Origin: Desulfurococcales archaeon
Lineage (GTDB): Archaea > Thermoproteota > Thermoprotei_A > Sulfolobales > Desulfurococcaceae
Length of the DNA stretch: 24,734 nucleotides
Reading direction: 5' to 3'
NCBI GenBank assembly: GCA_015521265.1
Contig: WAON01000050.1
Span: forward strand, 1 to 24,734
Shown here: positions 1 to 8,200 of the stretch, piece by piece
Numbering within the stretch: position 1 is the stretch's first letter
Layout: every line of letters begins with the position of its first letter
Made by a program: the position numbers and the translations under genes
The notes under the pieces: model-generated
What the model saw: only the letters and a program-made list of their open reading frames with translations
Told to the model about the DNA's origin: nothing
Databases searched by the model: none

Positions 1-856
1 GTCTAGATATTTCTACTAGACTAGATTTCTTTGATAGTTTATTTATAATTTTTATAAAGCTACTGCCGAAAATACTATCAGAATTAACTTTAGCATTAAT
101 CAATTTCAGCTTTCCATAGCCTCTATTAGTGTTTTTGCCTATTCCTGTCACTTTTAACGCTAGGGCTAGGCTGTAGCCGAGTAGGGCTTCCCAGAATGGA
201 TCAGTATCTTTCCTTAGCGTAGCTTTAAGTCTAAACCTGTATGTACATGGGGGTAGGGGGATTAAATCGTAGTTTCTATTTGTCATTTTTGCTGGGCGAT
301 CTTTTCTTGATAGTAGTTGGTGTTGAACTTTTCTCGATATTAAAATTTTACTTAGAAGTATGAGGTTGGGAGGGCATGGTTCTAAATAGTTATTTTTACA
401 AGGGTTAATGTCGGGTTCCTTTAAAAGATCCCATTTTAATTGACGTATTTCACGAGTGTTTATGTCAGGATAATTAAGGCTCTTAATCAGAGATGTGTTT
501 TCAGTCATAATAACTAATTTTGAAGCCTCGGCCCCTCTACCGCTTCTATCTATTTTGCCGAATACTTCACTGATTAACTCGTTGGCTGTTCTTAGTGTTG
601 GAAAGTATCCTGTGAGCTCGTAGATTAATCCTCCTATTATTGCTCGGGCCCACCACCTGGTTTTTCCGATTATGTCCGTTGGGCGTGGAGGCTCGATCGT
701 GTAGCCTCCGGGCTTGCTGCTCCATCCTCCGAGCCATCCACCGACGAGTGCTGGTGTGATATTGGTAAACTCGGCATCTACTAGTATTTCACTATTAATG
801 ATCCCGTCTGCAATGTTTACAATGTCCTTAATCCCTAGAGGATCACTTGTCATCAT
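1..856 (-). CDS. cmr1: Type III-B CRISPR RAMP protein Cmr1 (3' end beyond the window)
   Basis: This gene runs off the left edge; 285 codons are visible. Cmr1 is a RAMP subunit of the Cmr ribonucleoprotein, which uses crRNA to find and cut foreign RNA; it sits at the 3' (target-recognition) end of the complex in known structures. Translation shows the Cmr1 N-terminal signature: TPALVGGW at residues 34-41, then RPTDIIGKTRWWARAIIGG at 58-76, equivalent to the family's 'lRp..ikG.lRfWwRal'. A RAMP glycine-rich loop, GIGKNTNRGYGKL, follows at about 238-250. Cmr1 proteins are usually longer than 285 residues, so the rest lies to the left. The start is one of two tandem ATGs (856-854 or 853-851). A strong AAAGGAGG lies upstream, 4 and 7 bases away respectively, so the second ATG is equally possible. 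The gap from the upstream Cmr5-like gene is 25 bases, consistent with one operon. Confidence 0.88.
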   Translation of the reverse strand, partial: MMTSDPLGIKDIVNIADGIINSEILVDAEFTNITPALVGGWLGGWSSKPGGYTIEPPRPTDIIGKTRWWARAIIGGLIYELTGYFPTLRTANELISEVFGKIDRSGRGAEASKLVIMTENTSLIKSLNYPDINTREIRQLKWDLLKEPDINPCKNNYLEPCPPNLILLSKILISRKVQHQLLSRKDRPAKMTNRNYDLIPLPPCTYRFRLKATLRKDTDPFWEALLGYSLALALKVTGIGKNTNRGYGKLKLINAKVNSDSIFGSSFIKIINKLSKKSSLVEISR

Positions 857-860
857 CCTG

Positions 861-868
861 CCTCCTTT
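861..868 (-). promoter_or_regulatory. Strong ribosome binding site for cmr1
   Basis: Read on the minus strand this is AAAGGAGG, a near-complete match to the archaeal anti-Shine-Dalgarno sequence. It lies in the 25-base gap between the Cmr5-like stop and cmr1. It is the strongest binding site in the operon, which suggests Cmr1 is initiated independently and not by coupling. It supports a start at 856 or 853. Confidence 0.75.
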
Positions 869-881
869 AAAAGCGGGTTCA

Positions 882-1562
882 TCATGTTGTTTGTGTTTCT
901 TCGCTTAGTAACTGGTTCTTAAAGGTTGTAAGGTAGATATCTATTAGTCTCCTACCTATATCGGCTATACGTAAAACTAATCCTCCCGGAATTTTTCCCT
1001 CTGCTAGTTCATCGATTAATTTCTCGAGCATGGTTGTTCCTTTCTTATCATTATTACGTTCACCTCTATCGTCTTTGAGCAGACCTAGAAAGTATAAGCT
1101 TTTAATAATAAATCCGAGGTAGAGGGCGTATGAAAGGCTTGTAATATCTCCACCCTTAACATTTATTTTTTTATCCTTCGCTTCAATGATTGTATTCATT
1201 AAATCGTCGATTTTCTTATCTAAGATTTTCTTATCTAAATCATCACTATCTTTGAGGGAAATTAGTTGTAGAGCAACCTCTAATCCTTCATGTTTTGTCT
1301 TAACGGCATGCGTCCCCATAAATAATATCGTGTATAGGGGTCCCCAAGTAGTCATTAGGCTGAGTGCATTCTGCGCTCTCCTAATCACGCCATCAGCTAG
1401 ATCCTCAAGAGCCTTCTTACCATTTCCACGCTTAACTATCTTGTCTATCTTGTTCTCTAATTTCTCCATTATCTCTTCGATACATTTAACGTTTTTAAGC
1501 ACGATCTTATTTATGTCTCGTTCATCTTTTCTCGCTAGGCAGGAAGAGGATTCTTCAGCCAT
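882..1562 (-). CDS. cmr5: Cmr5-like helical small subunit of the type III-B complex
   Basis: A 226-residue protein, predicted almost wholly alpha-helical and charged, encoded between cmr4 and cmr1, where the Cmr5 small subunit is usually found. Cmr5 packs along the Cmr4 filament and helps hold the target RNA. The central part (residues ~65-105) has a hydrophobic helical pair, RAQNALSLMTTWGPLYTILF, resembling the Cmr5 core 'r...A..L...wGpl.tl.fl'. A second hydrophobic helical stretch, SYALYLGFIIKSLYFLGLL, lies near 143-161. At 226 residues it is longer than typical Cmr5 (roughly 120-190), with extra charged linkers, for example the DLDKKILDKKIDDL segment. The ATG at 1562-1560 is preceded by GGTGATC, which overlaps the cmr4 stop codon and fixes the start. 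The subunit name rests on helical character and position, not a strong signature; a different helical accessory protein is possible. Confidence 0.6.
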   Translation of the reverse strand: MAEESSSCLARKDERDINKIVLKNVKCIEEIMEKLENKIDKIVKRGNGKKALEDLADGVIRRAQNALSLMTTWGPLYTILFMGTHAVKTKHEGLEVALQLISLKDSDDLDKKILDKKIDDLMNTIIEAKDKKINVKGGDITSLSYALYLGFIIKSLYFLGLLKDDRGERNNDKKGTTMLEKLIDELAEGKIPGGLVLRIADIGRRLIDIYLTTFKNQLLSEETQTT

Positions 1563-1571
1563 TTAGAAGGA

Positions 1572-2537
1572 TCACCCGGCGATCTTTATCCTTACAAGCC
1601 CCTTCCCAACGGTTTCCTTCCCACCAATTACGAGTACGCCTTCATCAGCGTAATCGAGCATTATCCTCCTATTACGAGACTTTGCATCATCGGCTGAGAT
1701 TATACAGTTCCTAGTCTTAACGGATCTGTATATCGATGCAAAATAGAAGACAGCCCCCTGAGAAACATACTCCTCACTCCACAGAGCACCGGGCATAACG
1801 GCTTTCCTCTTATAATCAAGCCTTATCCTAGTCTGCCTAATAATCCCGGCTTCAACAATTTCCCTAAAAACTTTATCGTCAAAAACATAGACCCCGCCGT
1901 TTAGTAGATTCTCGTCTAGCTTACCCATGTTTTTAATTATATCAACAAGCCCGCCGAGCAGTTCGCTAAGCTTTTCCTTCTCATAATACTTTCTACAACC
2001 TTCCCGTACTATTACGTTATTAACAATTAAATCACCACAGGCCTCGTCAGAATTAGAATTATTAGGATCGGAATTATCAAGTTTAATAGTGAAGTCTAAC
2101 AGATCATGGCCTACTATACTCAGATTTTCCACGAAATCATTATATCTCGATACGAGTAGGTTACTAGTAGCATAGGCGAAGGCCGGCGGATCTTCCCCAC
2201 TACTGTATTTCTCCACTCGTATAGGGTATAGTAGTAGATAGGCGTCAGTGAAGGATACTGGGCTAACCCATACCTCCTCCTCACTAATACTTTCTTCACT
2301 ACGACTATCAACACCGTAGTAAACAGTACACTCCCTGGGAACCTCTCCGGACTCCAATAGTTTTCTCAGCATACACTTAGACTTAACAACACCCTTAATA
2401 CTACTACCCGGAACATATGGGTAGCCGAAGCCGTCCCGAGCAACCGGTAAATCAACACTACCAACAGTACGCCCAACACCAACATGAAGAGGAGTAATAG
2501 TAGTTAAAAAGTATAAATCACTAGAATACGTCCTCAA
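1572..2537 (-). CDS. cmr4: Type III-B CRISPR RAMP backbone nuclease Cmr4
   Basis: A 321-residue RAMP protein. Cmr4 polymerises along the crRNA as the complex backbone, and each copy cuts target RNA at 6-base intervals. The N-terminus carries the family signature TPLHVGVGRTVGSVDLPVAR (residues 15-34), followed by GYPYVPGSSIKG at about 38-49. Asp29 in 'VDLPVAR' aligns by motif with the catalytic Asp26 of characterised Cmr4, so RNase activity is expected. The C-terminus has the glycine-rich RAMP loop IGGKETVGKGLVRIKI. Length is normal (around 300). The assigned start is a TTG (2537-2535) that overlaps the TGA of the upstream gene as TTGA, implying translational coupling. No better-supported ATG precedes the conserved core. 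It is followed after 9 bases by the Cmr5-like gene. Confidence 0.92.
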   Translation of the reverse strand: MRTYSSDLYFLTTITPLHVGVGRTVGSVDLPVARDGFGYPYVPGSSIKGVVKSKCMLRKLLESGEVPRECTVYYGVDSRSEESISEEEVWVSPVSFTDAYLLLYPIRVEKYSSGEDPPAFAYATSNLLVSRYNDFVENLSIVGHDLLDFTIKLDNSDPNNSNSDEACGDLIVNNVIVREGCRKYYEKEKLSELLGGLVDIIKNMGKLDENLLNGGVYVFDDKVFREIVEAGIIRQTRIRLDYKRKAVMPGALWSEEYVSQGAVFYFASIYRSVKTRNCIISADDAKSRNRRIMLDYADEGVLVIGGKETVGKGLVRIKIAG

Positions 2538-3361
2538 CCCTCAGAGCCACCAGTTCCGCTCTTACCCCTTCCTTCCCTAGTCTCCTTTGTCTCGGTCGAA
2601 TTTAACCTATTCATAATATTCTCTATAATGTTAGAAATTTTTTCGTGATCAATCGAAATAGTTTCAGTACGATTCTCCTTAAGCCATAGTACAGCGTAAT
2701 ATGTTATAGCGGCAGCATCACCCTTAGACGGGCATAGTGTAAATTCGATATTTCTATCTTTTTTCCTTAATAGAAATGTTCTTAGAAATTCAAGCATCCA
2801 TTCTATATCCCTGTTAACTTCAAAACTCGAAGCAGCTCCAATGTAGGCCGTTGCTAAAAGCGTCATGAAGGAACACTTATTCTCTTTACTTAGTGCGTTC
2901 AGAATTTTCTCAATATCATCTTTTAGGTTACCAGCTCTATTCTCATCATAGCATGTGTCGAAGAGGAATCGTGCAGTATTGACTTTTCTTTTATCTTCTC
3001 GTCCTAATTTTTTGTATACTTCCTCATAGTTTTTCTTAATCTTCGATAGAAACTCCGTATAGTTTTGGGTTGATAGGGGTGAGGGAACATCTTTGGTTAT
3101 TTTGCTGAAGACATCATCTGGTTGTTTTCCGCATATATTATTAATATTTTCATTGCTGATCTCCAGCATTTTCTTTAGAAGAGCTTTTAGACAATTCTTT
3201 AAATCTTCTTGGTCTTTTATTAGTTTGTCAATGAGGTAGTCTACCAGTTTTCCCCGTAATTCATCTATATTACAGGTAGTGGTTGAAGGAGATTTTAGGG
3301 TTAGGAGGTTTATAATATTATCTAAGTTGCATTCATTGGGACTGTTTGTCAAGGTTATCAC
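2534..3361 (-). CDS. Unrecognised helical protein heading the Cmr operon
   Basis: A 275-residue soluble, mostly helical protein that I cannot assign to a known family with confidence. No signal peptide, membrane segment or nuclease motif is visible. The first ~100 residues are charged helices with an amphipathic run (DYLIDKLIKDQEDLKNCLKA). The second half has two hydrophobic helical patches, SFMTLLATAYIGAASSF followed by EWMLEFLRTFLLRKK, and then GDAAAITYYAVLWLKEN. The last ~20 residues are a Gly/Ser/Glu-rich, probably disordered tail. The second-half layout recalls the Cmr5 pattern of a paired helix followed by 'yr..t.eal.ll.wLk', so it may be a diverged small-subunit-like protein; that is inference. 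It starts with GTG just downstream of a clear TATA box, making the mRNA nearly leaderless. Its stop overlaps the cmr4 start by four bases. It occupies the position where cmr2 or cmr3 would often be, and is neither. Confidence 0.75.
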   Translation of the reverse strand: MITLTNSPNECNLDNIINLLTLKSPSTTTCNIDELRGKLVDYLIDKLIKDQEDLKNCLKALLKKMLEISNENINNICGKQPDDVFSKITKDVPSPLSTQNYTEFLSKIKKNYEEVYKKLGREDKRKVNTARFLFDTCYDENRAGNLKDDIEKILNALSKENKCSFMTLLATAYIGAASSFEVNRDIEWMLEFLRTFLLRKKDRNIEFTLCPSKGDAAAITYYAVLWLKENRTETISIDHEKISNIIENIMNRLNSTETKETREGRGKSGTGGSEG

Positions 3362-3380
3362 TTGATCAATAGTTTCCTGG

Positions 3381-3399
3381 TTGTTATATATAAGTTTTT
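3381..3399 (-). promoter_or_regulatory. Promoter (TATA box) of the Cmr operon
   Basis: On the minus strand the sequence reads AAAAACTTATATATAAC, an excellent archaeal TATA box with an A-rich upstream element. Its centre is about 27 bases from the GTG at 3361, so transcription should begin within a few bases of the start codon and give a leaderless or nearly leaderless transcript. The gap 3362-3480 holds nothing else I can support. A-rich and T-rich tracts around 3400-3480 could also end transcripts from the upstream surface-protein gene. Confidence 0.7.
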
Positions 3400-3480
3400 G
3401 CTCTTAGGATTAATTTGTATTTTAGTAGTAAAGTTTAAAATATGAATATGAAGGGAATATGGTTTTCCTTGTTTTGTTGG

Positions 3481-5052
3481 TTAGTGTTTCTTCCTTAATA
3501 GTATTGTTACTGTTATTGCTCCTACTATGATACCTGTTAGTATTAGTACTTGGTTTTCTGGTACTGGGTCTGGTTGCTGACTGCATTTTAGTGGTGTGTA
3601 GTAGTCTATGTATCCGTCCTGTACTTCATCCCATGTATTAGGGCCTGTCTTGGTTACTGCGTCTAGTACGTCGCTCGTACCGGATATATCCCATGCATCA
3701 CCGCTTGGGTTCACCCTCACTATTCCTACCGATGCCTTAAACCCTATTCCCCTTGGATCGCTTATGCCTAGATCGCTCCATGCAATAGCTACTTCAACCG
3801 TATCGTTATCGATTGAAGCTACGAATACTGATTTATTAGTCGATACATCCTCCCAGCTAGTATCTACCACGTCTAGCGGGGAGCCATTATTCCATACTTG
3901 TACTCCATCGCCGTAAACCGGCTCGTTACTGCTTACCTGGGAGTTTGAGAGGTCTATTAGGATCTGTCTCTCCCAGTCAGCCGATCCATTGCTAGCAACC
4001 TGTGTCTCAGAATTATATCCTAGATATGTTCCGCCGCTACCGGTTACATTGTCTAGATCCAGTGCAATCATGATGCCGGGCGCGCCATCTACCCCGACCT
4101 TGTAGAGGTCTTGGAAGTTTAATAGGAAGAATAAGTGTGTCTCGTTACATGTTATGTGGAACTCGGTTAGATCGACTAGTACGTCGTAGGTTGATATCTT
4201 AGGCGTTAATACTACGTGGGTAAGGTTTGATAATGTATCGGTATCAGTCCACTCATTAGTTCCACTATCCTCAACGGCGCTGTCATAGGGTACTGTATCG
4301 ACTGCACTCGAGAAACCTGATTGTCCGGCTACCCATATTATTATGGAGAAGTTGGTTGGTGATCCTCCGAGAGCGGACCATGGTATTGCTACTTCCATGA
4401 ATTGTAGACCGCTACTGGTATCGCCGCTGTAAGCGTATGATCCACCGATTCCACTTATAGTTGTCTTACTCCAACCGCTACCAGTCCATTCCGCGAATAA
4501 GTCGCCGCTTAAACCGCTTGTATCGGTCCATGAGAAATAGATTTCGTAGTCTATTGCTGCACCGCTGAATCCTACGTGTATATTGTTTGCATCGCCGTTG
4601 GTACTATCATATACGTAGCCCGAACCGGGCCCATTTATATCGATCCCGATACCGTAATTCACTGTCCAGGAAGCAGTATTCTGGGTATCGAATGCTATGT
4701 ATAAGTAGTTCTCATTCCATCCAACATACGATCTATTAAGGTTTGCGCCATCAAGGTTAAGGCCGGTTGCCTTATCGTACAAGTCTACTACCTGGAAATA
4801 CTTGTCCGGGTCCGCGATCCAGTCGTTCTCTGAGCCGTCGATACTTATTGCTACTATATCATTCCTCGTATCATTCCTAGCATCAACCCATACATATTCT
4901 GAATCAACTATTCCACCGGTATTCGCTGGTAAGCTTGCAGTGATCCAATCAGATGGATCCCCGTCAACATTGATCGTTTTAGCATAGATCACTGCAGTGG
5001 ATAGGATAAGCATAGTTATGAGTAAGAGTATGACTACGTGTTTATAACCCAT
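3481..5052 (-). CDS. Secreted tail-anchored protein with nested DOMON/CBM9-like domains
   Basis: A surface protein of about 523 residues. From the chosen start (M35 of a 557-codon open frame) it opens with a signal peptide, MGYKHVVILLLITMLILS. It ends with a single membrane helix (VLILTGIIVGAITVTILL) and the basic tail RKKH, so the bulk faces outside. The ectodomain carries the hallmarks of DOMON/CBM9-like carbohydrate-binding domains, as found in the C-terminal part of archaeal amylopullulanases and glucodextranase-like proteins. Two 'I.(V/I)DG...DW' openings occur, at open-frame residues 61-70 and 104-112. Later come DLTEFHITCNETHLFFLLNF (328-347) and GPNTWDEVQDGYIDYYTP. No glycosidase catalytic domain is present, so it probably binds glycans without cutting them. 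The open frame extends upstream to a TTG at 5154. An ATG at 5127 directly abuts GGAGGT, too close to work well. M35 is preferred for its signal peptide. Function is inferred from fold resemblance. Confidence 0.75.
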   Translation of the reverse strand: MGYKHVVILLLITMLILSTAVIYAKTINVDGDPSDWITASLPANTGGIVDSEYVWVDARNDTRNDIVAISIDGSENDWIADPDKYFQVVDLYDKATGLNLDGANLNRSYVGWNENYLYIAFDTQNTASWTVNYGIGIDINGPGSGYVYDSTNGDANNIHVGFSGAAIDYEIYFSWTDTSGLSGDLFAEWTGSGWSKTTISGIGGSYAYSGDTSSGLQFMEVAIPWSALGGSPTNFSIIIWVAGQSGFSSAVDTVPYDSAVEDSGTNEWTDTDTLSNLTHVVLTPKISTYDVLVDLTEFHITCNETHLFFLLNFQDLYKVGVDGAPGIMIALDLDNVTGSGGTYLGYNSETQVASNGSADWERQILIDLSNSQVSSNEPVYGDGVQVWNNGSPLDVVDTSWEDVSTNKSVFVASIDNDTVEVAIAWSDLGISDPRGIGFKASVGIVRVNPSGDAWDISGTSDVLDAVTKTGPNTWDEVQDGYIDYYTPLKCSQQPDPVPENQVLILTGIIVGAITVTILLRKKH

Positions 5053-5159
5053 GATGCATCTACCAAGGTTTTCTCCCTTATAGTTTTGCCCATTACCGTA
5101 TTTAATTATTCGGTATAACTTGTCCATACCTCCGGATTTGATTCCGGTGCTCAAACCTA

Positions 5160-5176
5160 AACATTATATAATCAAT
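5160..5176 (-). promoter_or_regulatory. Possible TATA box for the DOMON-like surface protein gene
   Basis: The minus strand reads TTGATTATATAATGTTT. A start site about 25 bases downstream would fall near 5140, downstream of the TTG at 5154, arguing against that codon as the start. A second AT-rich box (AATAATTAAATA, about 5102-5113) lies closer to the preferred ATG at 5052. Which one is used cannot be told from sequence. Confidence 0.4.
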
Positions 5177-5203
5177 TGTTTAGACAACCATTAGCCTCCG
5201 AGT

Positions 5204-5262
5204 CAGGGGGATGTGGAGACTTAATTATACAATCCACTCCCCCTGCAACCAGGGGCTGTGGA
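5204..5262. promoter_or_regulatory. Inverted and direct G-run repeats around the putative promoter of the giant gene
   Basis: In the 244 bases between the divergent surface genes, CAGGGGGATGTGGA (5204-5217) is matched in inverted orientation by TCCACTCCCCCTG (5233-5245), with a single-base offset. The 15 bases between the arms include TTAATTATAC, a plausible TATA box for the giant gene (start about 5250, leader about 47 bases). A third copy, CAGGGGCTGTGGA (5250-5262), is a direct repeat of the first arm. It also pairs with the second arm as CCCCTG-CAAC-CAGGGG (5240-5255). The arrangement looks like an operator or a switchable hairpin. This is inference from symmetry alone. Confidence 0.5.
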
Positions 5263-5296
5263 AGAGTTGACTCAAATGATTCGGGATTGATAAGAC

Positions 5297-8200
5297 ATGT
5301 ATAAGCCGTTATTCATAATTGTACTCGTCATAATCTTAACTGGGTTAATCCTACCCATAACATATGGGTTAAACACTTCCAGCATTAATGATTCAAACAA
5401 ATACCTAGACTACCACTACTGGGCAACCATAACACACAAGCCCGAAAAACTCGAGAAGCTCATCAACGAAGTAATACCAAGCAATGGATCAATACATAAC
5501 GACATTGCAGAATACATGTTCTGGAACCACGTAATACCAGAAAAATGGGGTTATGGATACTATGAGAAAATACTATACGATAAACTAATACCCAGAAACA
5601 CCAGCAGCTCATACTATTACAAAACATACTTTAGAGACATAATAGGATACGGCTTCGAAGCATACTACATGGGATTCACTAATGTTACACCATTAGTAGA
5701 GCCGAGGGTCTACAGCTACTACCTTGACACACTGTTCGGATACCTAATACCGAAAAACTACAGCAGCGGGTTCTACTATGACACAGTATTCTACAAACTA
5801 TACTATAACTCGGTATGGGATTATCCAAGAATACTAGCAAACATAGCCTACAACACACCCTACGGATCATACATTGCACAAATACTAACAAGGATAGATA
5901 TGATGAAATGGCTTGACAGGTTCGGCAATCAGACGATTACTGGGAACAGCACTCCTTCACTCCTAGATACAAACCTAACCGGAACTATAAGGATAAAACT
6001 AGTAAGCATAGACGGCCCAGTAGAATACGCAGACGTATCCCTATACCGTAAAACACCATGCATCTATGGATCCTATTGCGGAGTAGATTATGTAGCTTCA
6101 AAATTCACAGATGCTAATGGAACAGTAGTATTCCACGTATACGCTGGAACCTACCAGATAGTGCTGGATGCAAAGGCTTATGGAGTAATAGATAATGTAA
6201 CGTTGAATCCGGGGGAGGAGAAGAATATAACGTTAATGCTTGGAAAGACGACTATAACCCTATACGATGCAGACAATTACCGGATGGCTTGGCTTTCAAT
6301 CTCAATATATCAGCAGAGGAATACTCCTGAGGGTCCTAAGCCGGGCTACTTTATCGCAAACACTATGCTCAGCGATAATGGAACGCTAACAGCCTATTTC
6401 ATTGAAGGAACATACATGATAAGACCACACGTATACAACTTGGAAAACCCCTATATATCCGGGATCGAGGCTGTAGCGGGGGTTACTAGGAGCTACGTAT
6501 TCCACCTAGACGTTGTAAAAGTTACGATAAAACCCCACACACCAGTACCGCTAGACTACTCGGGATTATACCCTTCAATATATATTTCAACACAGCCATA
6601 CTCGTGGGATTATTCGGTAGAGATATCTAATGGTGTTGGAACAATATGGGTTAAGCCCGGCGATTACTTCGTCTACATACCCTACATATACTTTAAAGGA
6701 CTAAGTACTAGGGCTAACATACTGTTCCCGATCCATGTAGCCGTCGGCTCAACTAACACTTTCTACTACGACCTAGGAGTACTATGGTGGAAGCCTAGTA
6801 ATGTAAACCATGAATCCGTTATGACGCTTACGGTCTACAGTGTGAAGACGATTAATGGAACAATTTATAGTACGCGTCTAGAAGGCGATGTAAATATTAA
6901 ATGGGGAGACTACCTCCTACTCCCACCTATGAAGACATACTTGTTCAAGCCAACAATGGGGCTTAATAGTTCAAAGTACAACTTCACAGTATACGTTACG
7001 CCGACGACAAACTACGAGTACACTGGGAACCTACCAGTAGGATATCTAAACGTAACACTAATCTATAACAATACAAGCCTCTACGACACCTATGAATTAA
7101 TAGATAAGCATAGTCAAAACAGCCTATACTATCAAACCCCACAACTAGTAGCCCTACTACCCGGAGACTACGTGTTGAATATGAAGCATATAGGGCTGGG
7201 AGGAGTAGTAGATAATTTAACGATAACACCCGGCGTAGTAGTAGGCCAAGTGTTTCGGACCGGTAAGCTAGTCGTAAATGTTTCATCATATAATGGCGAG
7301 AGGGCTTCGGAATGGATACCGGTAATTGTTGTGCAGGGTAATGATACGAGCGGGGAATTCATCACTAGTGGATGGACTACAAGAAGCTTAGCATTCTACC
7401 TACTACCAGGTAGCTACACGGTCATAGTACCCGGGATCAACACTACTTATGAATGGTACGTCAACATAGGGTATGGTGAGACTAGGCTAGACTTAAACGT
7501 TTCAGAAGCGAATGTAACGGAGACATACTTCAACCTAGGCAGGATAATGGTAAACATCGACCTCCCCGGCTCGCCTGAAAGCATCCGCAGCTACATTAGA
7601 ATAGTTATCGCTGAACAGAGAGTAGTTAATGGAACACCGGTTCCCGGAAGAATTATCCGGGAAGAGCCTTACTGGCACCTCCCATTGACGGCTAGCTTCG
7701 AAGTAACCCCTGGAATATACATGGTTTATCTTGAAGGTTCTGATGGGAAACCGATTAATGGAACGTTGACGTCGAATATCGCTGTTGATCCTAATGGATT
7801 AGCTATCGTTAACTATACGTTATCAATACTAAGAGTAAGGCTAGTAGTAAATAACACTCCGGTACCCGGCGTTGACATCGATATCTATAGGGGGACCGGT
7901 GATAATAGACAGTATTACTCGGAGATAACGACTGATGCAAGCGGTACAGCTGTTATAGCATTACCGCCTGGAAACTATAGTTTATGGACATTCGTACCGA
8001 TAGAGGATGAAGATCACCTATTAGGAACAGTCAATGTAACAGGGAATGGGCTAGTAATAAATAAGACACTCCAGTATCCCGGAGGATTCATAGTCCTACG
8101 CCTACTAGGACCCGGCGGTGAGCCAGCGGCTAATGTTAGGGTCCAGTTCAGATCCCTAGACCGCTACTCCTCAGAGATCATCTACACCGATATGGATGGG

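Noticed and set aside
1186..1566. 126-codon plus-strand open frame opposite the Cmr5-like gene
   Set aside because: It is the antisense shadow of the minus-strand gene, has a Ser/Ile-rich composition without domain features, and has no promoter or binding site. The minus-strand gene fits the operon.
3481..5154. Start of the DOMON-like protein at TTG 5154 (557 residues) or ATG 5127
   Set aside because: Both place 25-34 polar residues ahead of the signal peptide. The ATG at 5127 directly abuts GGAGGT with no spacing, and a TATA box at 5160-5176 would start transcription downstream of 5154. The ATG at 5052 is preferred, with some doubt.
5155..5296. Structured RNA or tRNA in the gap before the giant gene
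   Set aside because: No cloverleaf, no C/D or H/ACA box pattern, and no tRNA T-loop sequence. The repeats are better explained as regulatory sites.
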